NCBI GenBank assembly: GCA_021209875.1
Contig: JAGYVD010000006.1
Location: forward strand, 2,914,001-2,978,000
Direction of reading: 5' to 3'
Length of the DNA: 64,000 nt
Source: Rosellinia necatrix
Taxonomy: Eukaryota > Ascomycota > Sordariomycetes > Xylariales > Xylariaceae
Part shown: piece after piece, positions 34,561 through 46,679 of the stretch
How positions within the stretch are numbered: the stretch's first letter is position 1
Layout of the letters: each line of letters starts with the position of its first letter
The notes under the pieces: generated by a model
Database searches by the model: none
What the model saw: the letters and a program-made list of their open reading frames with translations, nothing else
What the model was told of the DNA's origin: nothing
Program-made: the position numbers and the translations under genes

Positions 34561-36069
34561 AGCACCGTCAACGCCACCCCTACGGCGCCACTCCTCCCAC
34601 CACAATTATCCGATAAACGGTCATAAACCCAAGGTTGAGGTCATGGTCATAGCCATGTAATCCGTCCAATGTCGCGTTTCGCATTTATGTTTACACCCCG
34701 CTGCCACCGGCTCGTACAAGTCAGGGATAAACATGCATCTCCTTTCGGATAGGTCATGGTCTTGGAAAGGAAGTCGGACCCTCTACGGGACATGCGCCAG
34801 CCGGATCCAAATAGCGGGAACCCTATACCGACGCATCCAATCCTCAATTTTGTTTTGATTTTTATTTTCGCTCTCGCGGATTCATGCCCTTGTTTGCGAC
34901 GTAGCGGGTAGCATGCCTCGTTGGCGAGCTTGAATATCACGGACGGGGGACGTTCCTGGCAGCAGAGATGCCATTTTGTGTGTGCAGGCGCGTGACACCT
35001 GGACAGCCGTCTCGCGCCTGCTGTGTTGGTCGAACCGGAATGCAGACCATGCCGCCTTGGCGGAGAGGTTCACCCCCCATTAGCCGCGGGACGACCCGTA
35101 TGCGCGGCTCGGGCACGGCAGCGAGGCGACTTTGAAGCGTCGCGGAGGATGGACATTAAGATTAACGTCAACGCCACCGCCGCCATCGTACCAAGCGCGA
35201 TCACCAATCGGAAGGGTGCGCCATCTCGTCTCGAAACGACTCAGGCAACCCAACCCTGTGGGCGGGGAGGGGCTGCGCTTGCAGGCTCCTAGTGTCGAGT
35301 GCCACACCGCCTGGGTTAGACGCCTGGGTTAGACGACCAGCTTTTGGGAGGGGGGAGGGGAGGAAGCGCGAACTCACCTCACCCCGGTCGAACACCAACC
35401 ACACCGAGACCACTGTAGTCGTCCCCGAAGCGCCCTACTCGACGAATAAAGAGGAGGCGGAGATTTGTCCGTCGGTGTCAACCCCGGTTCACTTCATCAT
35501 TGAATCTGAAGGTTGTGTGCTCGCTCCACACTCACCGCACTAATCTCGAGTCTAACCCTGAGTTCGACCGAAAGCATGTCCTTTTTCAGCCTCCTCTCTC
35601 GTCGCTTCGTTTGTCGCATGTGAGAGTAGAGGGATACATCAACGGAAGATCGAATGCGCTCTAACAGGGCACATTGGATATCGAGTAATCGTGAGAAGAG
35701 TTATAAGTCCGTCACAGACGCCGACAAGGCCTTCAGCGTTTGTTGACTGTCTGTTTCGCCTCATATATCTGAAAACCAGTTAATAGGTCTTACTTTTCAC
35801 TAGCCAGTCAGATAACGAAACCACACCGTTCGGTTTAATATGGTCGTGTGGGCGCTGCAACACGCCTAAACAGGGTGTCACTGTCTAATTGACGGACCGC
35901 CGAAAATTTCAAATAGCATATTGAATCGTTCACTCGTAAATCGCCCTTTACTGATGCTCAATACAATACTACTAGAGAACCAGATGGTTCGAAAGGTAGT
36001 CGGGCACTTTGCTCGCCTGTAATAGTAGGGTCTGTTGATTTAAACTCAACCCCAGTGTCAGGTAGATAA

Positions 36070-36255
36070 AGCACATAGCGAGGTACTAGCCACCCTATGG
36101 TGTAGCCCTAGAGGCATATTAGTGTATATAAGGACTGAAGGCCTAGGAATCAATGATATTGAGCCCTACCCATATACTCAGCTATCTGCTTGCGACCCAG
36201 CTGCTACCTTTTAGTAACTTGACCTCACTCTGGACATTCTCCATATGACACCCAG
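36070..36255 (+). repeat. Dispersed repeat, copy 2
   Basis: Plus-strand segment matching the reverse complement of 21668-21895 with substitutions and one gap. The two copies are in opposite orientation about 14.2 kb apart and bracket the terpene cyclase/P450 pair. Confidence 0.75.
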
Positions 36256-39200
36256 CATGGATCCTACTGTTTGTTTGGAATACACCATTAAGTGCTGTCC
36301 TAGTAGTAGATTGCTCATTACCCCGTCTGATGTCCTCCATCGCGCAGCGAGATAGCGCCAAGCTGGTAACCATTTTCTCTTCGGCTTGGGGTTGATGCTT
36401 CATATCTAGTAACTAGCGGACAAAGGTATGTAGCCGACTTGTTAGGAGCATACACACATCTACCCTACGACACAGGGTACCAGAGGTCTTCAATCTGTTA
36501 CAACAGCCCCCTATTCATAGCTAGGCGTTGAGAGATTCTCGGTACAATATAGTTGTTGCTGAACACCACCTAGGGAAAGATGCGTCGCATATGGTCGTTG
36601 TGGGTATTAAAATTAAAATATCCATCGTGATAAACACATCGTTATTGGCAGGGTTCTTGTGTTAGGCTGGCAAATTCACTTATACTAGATAAATTGCTTA
36701 TCCATCTCAAAGTGATGGGATCAAAGACTTGAGCAAAAATGGACAAGGGACACGGTCCTTGCTTCGGTTTAAAGACCCGACTCGCCTCTGTCTGCCTAGG
36801 GACTGTATGTATTCGCTATCCCATGAGTTGATATGGGCCAGGGAGGGGGGAGGGGGGAAGGGGAGAGGGGTTCGGTCTACCTATGGGTCGGCCGCTACCT
36901 GAAGCAGAAGGTCCTGTTAAAAAGCTGAAAGGCGATTGAAGCTTGAGAACTGGTAGTGATGGGAGCGGCTATATACAGACGACAAAGGTTGACTTAGGTT
37001 TAGCCCGTTGAAGAATTGTTCGTACAAGAGGGTTTTCCCCGGCCACGCACCGGGCCGGGTCGGAGCTTGAACGGAAGCGTTGCGGTTTGTACCTGTATGT
37101 CTACCAGATGGAATCCGGTATGGCGCAATAAAGCCGTTGGACCGAGTAATGCATATTATCCTATCCATTATCGACGACCTGCTTCTCTCCGTTAATCTAC
37201 TGAACCATAATAAGTAGTAGTTCTAGGGTCGGAGTGGTTGTGGCCAGGAGAAGTAGTCCAGTTACAATGACATCAACGACCTACCACTAATGACAAGTGG
37301 CTGCCGTACCAGAAGTAGAAGTAGCGTTTGGGGCAACCCAATACATAGATAAACTACCTAAGATGGCCAGGCTGGTCATTCCTAAGAATGTTCGAGAGTG
37401 GCGAGGCTAAATAATCATTCAATAGGGGTCAACACAGCAACTGAAATAGGCTGCAGAGACACGTTCTGGTCGAACGGAGGGAGGTCGCACTTTTTTTTTT
37501 TGTTAACTATTATTGAATAATTATAACACTAATAAAGCTACTTTGTGAGCCTTCAGCTACTTCGAGGAGCCCCAAACGAAACCGTTCTACTAGAAGATAG
37601 TCAGTAATCTGTTCAAGTTGACGAGATTAAATGCTGAAAGATATGTTCGAGATTCAGCTTTTCGTCATACCTGACGTATCAGCCGAGGTTCGTTGCTAGA
37701 CCGCGGTAATTAAAAGACCGACGAGAGAGGGGGTTCGACAGTGCTACAATGTCTATGGCCAGGACGTTAAAATTTTAGAGACTACGACAACATGTGCTAC
37801 GGCGCAAGCATCATGTTGTTTCACAGAGACGGCGGACCCGGCCGTGAATTTTCGCTAAGAAATATGTTGGGAGTACAAGAATCACATCATTATAGTCAAT
37901 ATAGTAGTAGACGTCCCAATAGGGCCCCTACTTGAGACATCGAGCCGAGAAGGGGGTACCACGTATTCGGTAGCGTACGATGGCCAGCTTGGAGCTAATC
38001 GCCAAGGTTATCGATTCGGTAAGGCAGATTGATACCGAAAATGAACAATCACACGCGTGATTGGCCGTCGATACGGAAGGCAATGTAACAGTCATGTGCA
38101 CGAGGGCAAGGGAATCATGCCTTTGAGTGGCTGGGACACTGTGTTTTATGGAGTGCTGGATGTTCCTGAGGCTTTGGACGCAAGGCAGCCAGTTAACATG
38201 GGCTTGGCGGGCGTTTTTACCTGTTCCCGCCATCCTAGGGCGACTTTGCGTGCTCATTCAGGCATCAGACGACATTCGGAAGAACTGCTTCAAGGAGTAT
38301 GGCCTAGAGACCAACAGCACCGAGAGACACGCCGCCCAGCACCAGCCGCATCACCTCATCAATCATGATCTCGGGCTGTCCGCCACTGACATCGCGTGCC
38401 GAGTCCAACCGAGCAGATAGAAGCGACGAGGTGCGATATCCAGGCTGGCGGGAAGCTTGGCGATGTGACACTGGATCCTTGGTGTGTAGAAGGCTCATGG
38501 CGCGGGAGAGGTCGACGAGACGAAAGAGCTCGACTCTACAGCAGATAAATACATGGATCTGTGTCGAGACGTAATGCAAAACAGATTAATTCTGGGCGAT
38601 GCTGAGCGAGTAGGCATGCGCCCGGCATGTATATGTATCCGCGTTGATAGACGAGAGATGATAAATGAAGGGCCGGCGCGAGCATACGGAAATGAAGAAG
38701 AGGTTGAGAAGCGCTAGGTATAATGTGGCAAGACCAAAAGGCCAGGCACGGCTGGATTTTACATATCGAACTTGGCTGCAAGGGTTGGCTTCTAGATTTA
38801 TGTCAACACGGGTAGGCTATTTGGTGGATGCGAACATTGTCCCACCTCCTTCCTATGGGTTTATGTCGGATGCGGCAGGTCGATATCCAGACCTGTGTAA
38901 GGTGCGTGCATGGGTTTACCGCCATCTACTATCTACAAGTACTTACACACTCAGTACCTAAGTAGGTAGTTAAGGGACCACTAGCAATCAGTCAATATGA
39001 GAGGTAACTAGTACATAGTGCACGTTGTACGTACTTACCTAACCTCAGCAATTAGTAATGCCGTTCCTGCCTAAGGCTTTTAGTTAGCGGGAACCATTCT
39101 CTAGCTAGTTAGGCAGAGGGAAAGTTATTCTTCGCTCCCTCCTTTGGGCTTGTCCTTCGAATTGCTGGTTGATCGAGGAGAGCAACCAAAGTCTGAGGAA

Positions 39201-39544
39201 GCACATTTAATAATATTAGCCAAACTTTTCGCGACACCCAATCCGACACCATACTATGTACATATGCCAGCAGTGCTGTGTCGGGCCTCCCCGGGTCTCC
39301 CGGGCGACCATGGAATATGTAGCCCGTATCATCCTCCCGTATTGATGCCATGTGCGGCTCGATTTAAAGTTAAGACTGGCTGGGTGCGATGAGTGGCGCC
39401 TCTTTTTTTGCGATGCGATGGCGACAGGGTGCGATGGCGTGCTCGCCAAGAGCCTGACTTTAGCTGCGATACTACGTAAGGAAAACCCTATGGCGCCATT
39501 GGCCGCTGGAATGAGATCTACAGTGCCGCGTGGGTAACCATGCC

Positions 39545-39551
39545 TATAAAT
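39545..39551 (+). promoter_or_regulatory. TATA box of the permease gene
   Basis: TATAAAT about 90 bp upstream of the start codon, with a CT-rich stretch between them (39590-39625) as usual for fungal transcription starts. Confidence 0.45.
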
Positions 39552-39637
39552 TATGAATGAAGAAGGTCGGCGCAAACGGTTTCCCTACCCAACTCGCCTC
39601 CGACTCTCCACCTCTTCTACCACCTTGGTGACGACAG

Positions 39638-41396
39638 ATGCCGACGTATGGGACCATGGGCGACAACGGGATGGGAGGCAGCAGCGATATTAAGGAGCCC
39701 GAGCGGAGCGTCTCGCAGGAGGCCGCCTCGTCAGAGCCTACGGATGCAGAATCCGTGACCGGCGTCCAGAAATACGACTACGATGAATCGCGGAAAATCG
39801 GTATCACGGGCGCGACGTTTCTGATCCTGAATAAGATGATCGGAACGGGAGGTGAGTCCGTTCACGTGTTATCGCATCGCCAACTGGGCAGACTTGTCCA
39901 GCGTGGACTGACACAGACAACAGTTTTCTCAACGCCGTCAAGCGTCTTCGCCGCTACGGGCTCCGTCGGCGTGACTTTGTTTCTCTGGGTGATCGGCGGC
40001 CTCCTTACCTTCTGCGGCCTCAGCGTATGGCTTGAGTTCGGGCTCGCCATCCCCCGATCGGGTGGCGAGAAGAACTATCTCGAACGCATCTACCGGCGTC
40101 CTCGCTACCTTGCCACATGCGTATTGGCGTCGCAGATGATCCTGCTAGGTTTCTCCTCGGGCAATGCCTTGGCCTTCGGCCGGTACGTCCTGGCCGCGTC
40201 CGGCAGCACCCAGGGCGATGGCTGGGCGGCTCGCGGCATTGGCGTCGCCGCGACGACATTCGCTGTCAGTCTACACGCCATCTTCCCCAAATGGGGCATC
40301 CGCCTTGTCAATATTTTGGGCGTTTTCAAAGTGGTCATCCTCCTGTTTATAGTATTCTCGGGCTTCGCTGCTCTAGCCGGCCACCTCCGCATTCCTCCGC
40401 CACATAACTTCGATAACGCGTTCCGACTGGAAGTTACTGAGGATTATGGCGGAACGGGCGTCTACGGGTATGCAAATGCGCTGCTTAACGTTGTATACAG
40501 CTACAAGGGCTGGGAGAATGCCAACTATGTCATCGGCGAACTCAAGCATCCCCGCAAGACGCTCTCCATCGCCGCCCCCCTGGCCATCGGCGGAGTCACG
40601 ATTCTCTACGTGCTCGCCAACGTCGCGTACTTCGCTGCGATCCCGAAGAAAGAGTTGGCTACGTCTGAGGTGCTCGTCGCGGCTTTGTTTTTTAAGAACA
40701 TATTCGGCGACAGCGCGGGCGCGAAGAGCTTGCCCGTGTTTGTGGCCCTGAGCAATCTCGGCAATGTGCTTGCTGTGAGCTTCGCCCACGCCCGGTTAAA
40801 CCAGGAATTTGGAAAGGAAGCCCTCCTGCCGTTCAGCCGATTCTGGGCTTCGATCAAGCCGTTCGGTGCTCCGGCCTCGGCAGTAAGTGCCTCCCCCCCG
40901 GCCCTCGAGCGAGCATTGTGTACGCAGTCATATTAACTGAGAATAGCTATTCCTCCATTGGATTGTAACGGTCATCGTGCTTCTTGCCCCTCCTGCCGGC
41001 CCTGCATACAACTTCCTTGTCAACTTGTACACATACCCGGGGGCCTGGATCAACGGCTTCGTCTGCGCCGGACTAATCTACCTGCAATGGACCAAGTCGG
41101 AGAACTGGACGTCGCCGTGGCACACGTACCTACCGATCACCGTTCTCTACCTTCTGTCCAATATTTTCCTGGCGGTTACTCCCTTCATCCCGCCGAATGG
41201 AAGCTGGAATGCCGACGGATACCCCTACTACATCTTTCCGGTCGTGGGGGTCGGCGTCCTCCTGCTCGGTGCCTTCTATTGGGTCTGCTGGACCAAGATC
41301 TGGCCAGCTATCGGTGGTTACAAGATCGTCGCGACACGGATCGTCGATGAGCAGGGAGTAGAGGCAATCCGGTACCGCAAAGTAAAAAATCAGTAA
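39638..41396 (+). CDS. MUP1-type high-affinity amino-acid (methionine) permease
   Basis: Predicted 540-residue plasma-membrane transporter of the LAT/APC superfamily, the group of fungal MUP1-like methionine permeases. Exons 39638-39851, 39924-40882 and 40947-41396 are separated by introns of 72 and 64 bp with CTGAC and CTGAG branch-like sites. The hydrophilic N-terminus (about 55 residues) is followed by GITGATFLILNKMIGTGVFS, formed across intron 1; this is the conserved TM1 substrate-binding motif. About twelve hydrophobic segments follow, with GGLLTFCGLSVWLEFGLAIP, YSYKGWENANYVIGELKHP and FVALSNLGNVLAVSFAHARL matching the family in order. Start ATG at 39638 is the first after a TATAAAT box at about 39545. 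It is isolated from neighbours by several kb on each side. Specificity for methionine is by family resemblance only. Confidence 0.9.
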
Positions 41397-44364
41397 AGCC
41401 ATTTTGGATATGCTCGCTTTGAGCAAATCGACCGCGCATTCAATAATAAAACCTCGTAATACATGGCATTTGGAAACGGAAGCGATTGTGTCGGATGGGG
41501 TTTAATCCAAAGATAGAGATACCATTTTTGTACATACACCAAGCTACCCCTTTGGTGCGTCGCGGAGACCACAAGTAATCGATATATTTTCTATGAAGAC
41601 TAGTTTGCTCTACACATGAGGAGCCGGTCTTTCGTCTTGCGGCCTGGCCGGCGCCGTCGACACGCATATTCCATGGTTCGGACGAAGTTGTTCTGTCTCT
41701 TCAACCATAGATCTGAGATTATGTATCCGGTTATCGTAGTCGATGGAGAGGGCTAGCTATTCTTGAAACGGCTGACATCTGAAAATAAAATGTCCTTGCC
41801 TACACAGGCCGTTTCCTTATTCCGCCCGGAAGCCACCCAGTTAACAAGATAAGTTCGCTCCTGCACGCTTAGGCTACTAGAGGCTCACAAATTCAAGTGT
41901 CGACAATCCCTGCACTCTGCCGAACGAGGGCATGGAGGGAGACGCTTAGTTTTCTCCGGGCGCTCTTATGACGCATGCGAAACTATTGCGGGCATCCAGG
42001 CAAGACTGCAGATGGCAGCAATTTTCTTCGCGCATGTGGACTAGACGTTCTGAACAAAACCCTCCCTAATTCCTGAGGAGGAGAGAATCCCTGTTTCAAG
42101 CGTGCCAACGACGAAAATGGTCATAACTGAGTTAACGGCGCGCTTGGTATCACCGACGGTATCAGTTAGAGGAGGGCTGCTGGGACCGTGTGTCGGGGTG
42201 TATTCTCGTCGTGGGCCACGATGCGTCTGTATACCTCATTTTACAAGAATGAATCGGCCTAGCATAAAACTAGCAGAGTGGGAGGGTAAATGTTTACCAG
42301 GGATTGTATGCAAAGAATTACGCGTTTTTCTAGGAAAAGAAGGGATATAATTAGAGAAGAGTCGGACCAGGTCGACTTTTAATGCACACGGTAAGGATGA
42401 CTGGCTATCCTGTAATGCCTCGACAAACGCTATCGGAACTATAGCCCTTAACTAGGTAATGCGAATTTAAGAAATGCATGGGCTTGGCTGCGTCACGCAC
42501 AAGGTAGCGGTAGGGCAGTTAAGATTGTAGCATTTGGTGCAACATCATTGAGCTCCTTGCCGGAACGGGTTCGAGCTCGACCCTGTGTTGAGGCGGTAGT
42601 GAGGGCGGAGCGGATGGGAGAGCATGGGAGAGCACGGGAGAGCATGATTTGAAATTTGCAAGGGGCGATTTGGATCTGTTTGTTTGCTTGCCACCCTGCT
42701 TGCTATCCTACTTGCTTGTTTTTGTCTTTCTCCCCTGGCGAGATTGTTCTGGCATTCGTTGTTCGTTGCACATCGGGTGCTCCCGTATTTATACCTGTGC
42801 CCAATAATATGAAGAATTACCTATTCACTTACATACTAATATCTGGTAATTGCCCAGCCTGCATCGTCTCACGCTGTCCAACACGAACAATGCATAGTAC
42901 ACACAACTAGGTAATTACCAGCTACCTAGATAGGTTAGGTACCCGTGCATCAAATTAGAGGCGGGATTCTCCACGTGGGGGTGTTGGAAATCTTGGAGCG
43001 TTCCCGATACGGAGCACTGCAGGTTGGGTCGATCACCGGTTCCGATTCTGATGCTCACCTGGCCCGCGCTCCCTTTGGCTCGCCAATGCCTGCTCGGCGG
43101 TATAAAAGCTGGCATGCAGCTTGATCTGTGGGCTTGCTGACGTGCCTTCCCATCCCAAACTACCTATGCGATGTAATATACCCAAGTATGTACTCTCGAT
43201 AGACAGGTCCGGCCTTTGGGTAATAGGTACTTGCTTGCAGATTACTTACCTATACGCTTGGAAGTTACTCGCGTGGCTAGCTACCTACCTACTACCTACT
43301 CAGGACCTACGCCTTAGGTGCCAGATACTCAAACCAAAACCATACTGAGTGCCTACCTACCTACCTACTATAGGTAGGTAGGCACTTAGGGTAATAATAA
43401 TATCCTTAGGTTGTAGGAGACGCACAACAATGCGTCTCACGTTATACTACATGTAAGGTACCTAAGACAGGCCTGCTTCTGTTCCCAGTAATATCCCGGC
43501 TTTGTGGCCCTCCCCACAGGTTCAAAAGTTTGTGTCTTGAAGCCGTGTAATCAACAGCTTTCATGTTCTAGATTTATATATATAAGTCCGTGCTACTATT
43601 GGTAGTACCGGTCTCCTGCCTGCCAATCTACTTGTTTAACCTAATAAAAATTCCTATTAGTACTAGCCGCTCAACCTTGGTTTCTTTTTCGTGTCTGCCA
43701 AACCTAGGTAGGTACTTTATCCATTTTATATAAACTTTACCGACCTACCTTCTGTATCACACTCACCTGCTGTTCTTGGTAGTCCCTGCAGTCTGTTCGA
43801 GAGTAAGTTAGGGTCTCCTGCATAGTACCATCATTAATTACGCACCTCACCCTCCAAACTCGCACCTCCGCACTTTTACTTGTTGAGCCTCTAACCGCCT
43901 CTTCTTCTCTCTTTTCTCCCCTTCTCCCTCCCCCTCCTACCTTGTATCTATCTACCCATCGTCCATCTCTTGACCTCCTTCTAACCGTCTCCCCGATCAC
44001 CATGGAATAGGCCAATTCAAGTTACCGATCTGGCCTGTGCCCATCCGTTGCACGCTCATATTTACATCAGGTAGAATATTAGAATTATGCCGGATGTTCC
44101 CGGCTTGTAACGCTGGGCGACCGTTTTATACCTATCTAAAGTATCGTGATCGGTTACCACATTGAACGAACCATCATAGATGCGCCTCTCGGTTCAATTA
44201 CCTCTTCATGGTATCCTTGCAGCTTCAGGTAGGTTCGTCAATCAGCCAATCGACGCCCCTTGTCGTCTTGTCATTTCCTGGTAACTGAACTTTAAGAGCT
44301 CGAGGTTATTTAAAGACCCCTATCTATCGGTGGTCTTGGCTGGCGCTATCCTGTATGGCGCGCT
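41397..44364. other. Intergenic, gene-free
   Basis: No gene supported in about 3 kb. It contains TACC/TAGG microsatellites (43285-43385), a strong hairpin (43348-43386) and a CT-rich stretch (43890-43990) that looks like a promoter-proximal tract for the gene at 44365. Confidence 0.5.
43348..43386. repeat. Perfect 16-bp hairpin built from TACC repeats
   Basis: Arm agtgcctacctaccta, a 7-base loop and the exact reverse complement. It is formed where a (CCTA)n run meets a (TAGG)n run. Confidence 0.9.
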
Positions 44365-45897
44365 ATGGCTGGTACGCCTCCGTCGACGCAGCAGACGCAT
44401 CAGCGATTTCTTAACGTAGAATTCAACGCTGCCGTTTCAGAATTTGCTCAAAAATACATGAAGGAACGACTGGAGCACCTGGCGCACCAGTGTGACCAGC
44501 GCCTCGAACGCGAGCTGCTTCCACAGCTCCGCATCATTCTGCATGAAATTGACTTCGAGCGAGATGCCTTTGAGGAACACAAGCAGGATGTCGCTCGCGC
44601 ATTACGAGATCACTTGGACTTGCTTCGCATTGATACCGCTGTGATCGATGATGCTGTGGGCCGGATTCACGCCGTCACCCCGCGATACTTTGATCTTCTC
44701 CCAAGGGCCACGTCCGTGGCGCTGTCTACCTCGGCTGAGGCATCCATTTCCGCGCCTGGAGAATCTGCCTCTGCACATGGTACTTCTGGCATGTACGACG
44801 TGCATACGGGGTGCCGGTCTGCTGTATCGCCTTTGTTGGCTTTGGGAACATCTAGCCATGGTGTGCGGAGCTCAGCCGCTGTGATCAAACCTCACACATC
44901 TCCCATAAAGCCGCTTAGTCTTGACAGCCAGGTGGAAGCACAACTCATAGCTGAGAACTCCGTTGTCTCTGGGAACTTAAAACGGCCAATATCTGATATC
45001 CTCGACGAGATACATGCCCTGCCTAAGCGCCAAAGAACAGCGGATAAGGAGGTATGTGTTGCCGCCCAACCGTTAGGATCCCTGCGAGACTGACCAGTTC
45101 CGCGAAGATTTCGGAAGTGATGCAGCACAAGATGAAGCGCCGAGTCGCATTTCCCAACTTGATGACAGGAGGTATGGGTACAGCTTCATCATTCTTAGAT
45201 TGTGATGTTTATGCACCTCATAAAACCCTTTTTTGTTATTCGCATCATCAACTGAGCCCTAATTTGTATAGAATGCATGTTTCGCCACGCCCAACAAGAA
45301 GGATTCTTTGTTGTTCGATGCCACTTTTGCGAACCCGGCATATTCACCGAACCTCCTCTTCGAAATAATAGGGCCCTGAAGCATTTCCAAAAGCATGGTG
45401 AGGCCAGCTTAAGCGAGGTAAAGCTAACAAATGAGTTTATCTTTGAAAGATTTGCTTTTCAAGGTAAGGCCAGTACGCAGTCTAGGTTTTTCCTCCTCTT
45501 ACATTTGACAGTGGATGGGGACGGAATGGCCAGCAAGTATTGGATCAAGGAGCACCTCGGCAAGAAACCGCACACATGTGAGTCCTATTCAGATGCATTC
45601 TCGGCTCCTGGAAACAGGAAACATGACTAAAGTGATTTAGATGTCCCCATGACCTCTTCTACAGATATGCCCCGGATAGATGATATAGAGGAGGATGTTG
45701 CGCAGAGGCACCAAGAAATCGATGATGACTTTTGTCCGCCGTTCTCCAAATTACAGAGCTCGCCTCACAGCCGTCAGCCCGATCCCGAAGAGAAACCTCG
45801 CCGTACACGGAGGAACGTACCGCGACCTGATTATGCCGAGATGGTTGCTAATAAAGACCCCTGGAATATTCTCGAGGCTGAGGCCGACGTAAGTTGA
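44365..45897 (+). CDS. Conserved protein with N-terminal helices and C2H2-like Cys/His segment
   Basis: Predicted protein of about 421 residues with no named family that I recognise. Exons 44365-45051, 45108-45171, 45272-45463, 45512-45577 and 45641-45897. All five join in phase; the first intron uses an AAG acceptor behind a GACTGACC branch site. Residues 1-100 are helical and charged (FAQKYMKERLEHLAHQCDQR, ELLPQLRIILHEIDFERDAF), suggesting a coiled coil. The middle is Ser/Ala-rich. The C-terminal part has MTGECMFRHAQQEGFFVVRC then CHFC and KHFQKHGE, a C-x2-C...H-x4-H arrangement that could bind zinc, then KYWIKEHLGKKPHT and a basic RRTRRNVPRPDY tail. The 3' end is uncertain: EAEAD is followed either by a stop after VS or by a further intron (donor GTAAGT at 45889). 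Nuclear location is inferred from the zinc-finger-like and basic segments. Confidence 0.65.
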
Positions 45898-46679
45898 AGC
45901 TCTCCCCTGAGATTGACTAGGCTGATGTAGGTATTAGGTAGCTTTTGCGGCCGTCAGTGTGGCTCGACCTACTGTTTCCAGAAAGCGTAGGCTCACAAAG
46001 CCCGGAATCAGCTCAAAAGTTGGAACAGTAGGATCGAAGAAGTAGGTTAGCTACTCCTGCCATTTGGACTGTTGCTCACAACATATAGACCGTTCGGATA
46101 TATGTCTGAACCGTGGCCTAGACGTTCGGCTCCCCGCTAGCTCACAGAGCAACGATATTTCTAGAGCATTATTGGTGAATACTAGTCGATTGAGGGAATT
46201 TACTACATTAGAGACGACAACCCAATGCTTTTACGAACAAAAAATCTTGGCTGCAGGACGCATCAAGCACAACATTTCCATGAAAATAAGATGAAAATAG
46301 GACATGAAGAACAATACTAAGAGCATGTTGAATGTCACGTTTAAACCACAAACCTCAAGTTAAATCGCGTTTTCATCCATATCGTGTGCTAGATTGACCC
46401 GGTATTGATGGTCCTAGAGGCCCATAATGGTACCAAGAAAGCAACGAGCTACGATAATGAAATAATCCGAGGATATTTCATTGTATAAAATTCTATATAG
46501 CTCGCTTATGCGACAAGTTCTCATTAGAATATAAGGGATGCCGGTATATACCGGGGTCTTGTTCATCCCACGTGGAGAGCTTGGTTGCTTTATTTACATA
46601 ATTCTTAGCGTCTAAGTACTTTTAGTGGGAAAAGACTGAGAAATCTCCAATCTATTCAGTGTTGATAGTAGCCTCATAA
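45898..46679. other. Convergent intergenic region
   Basis: Between the 3' ends of two genes. No gene seen; AT-rich from about 46,280 onward. Confidence 0.5.

Larger units (their letters stand above)
34561..39637. other. Intergenic, gene-free apart from repeat copy 2
   Basis: No gene supported. It includes the second copy of the dispersed repeat (36070-36255), a G-rich tract (36841-36870) and a long upstream region of the permease gene. A TATAAAT box lies near 39545, about 90 bp upstream of the permease ATG. Frames around 38057-38368 are unconvincing. Confidence 0.5.

Noticed and set aside
38110..38240. Fragment faintly like a membrane RTA1-type protein (FYGVLDVPEAL)
   Set aside because: Similarity is only a few residues and needs several frame changes; not supportable.
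45889..46000. Additional last exon for the gene at 44365-45897
   Set aside because: A GTAAGT donor and two acceptors exist, but none leads to a recognisable conserved tail; left as an alternative only.
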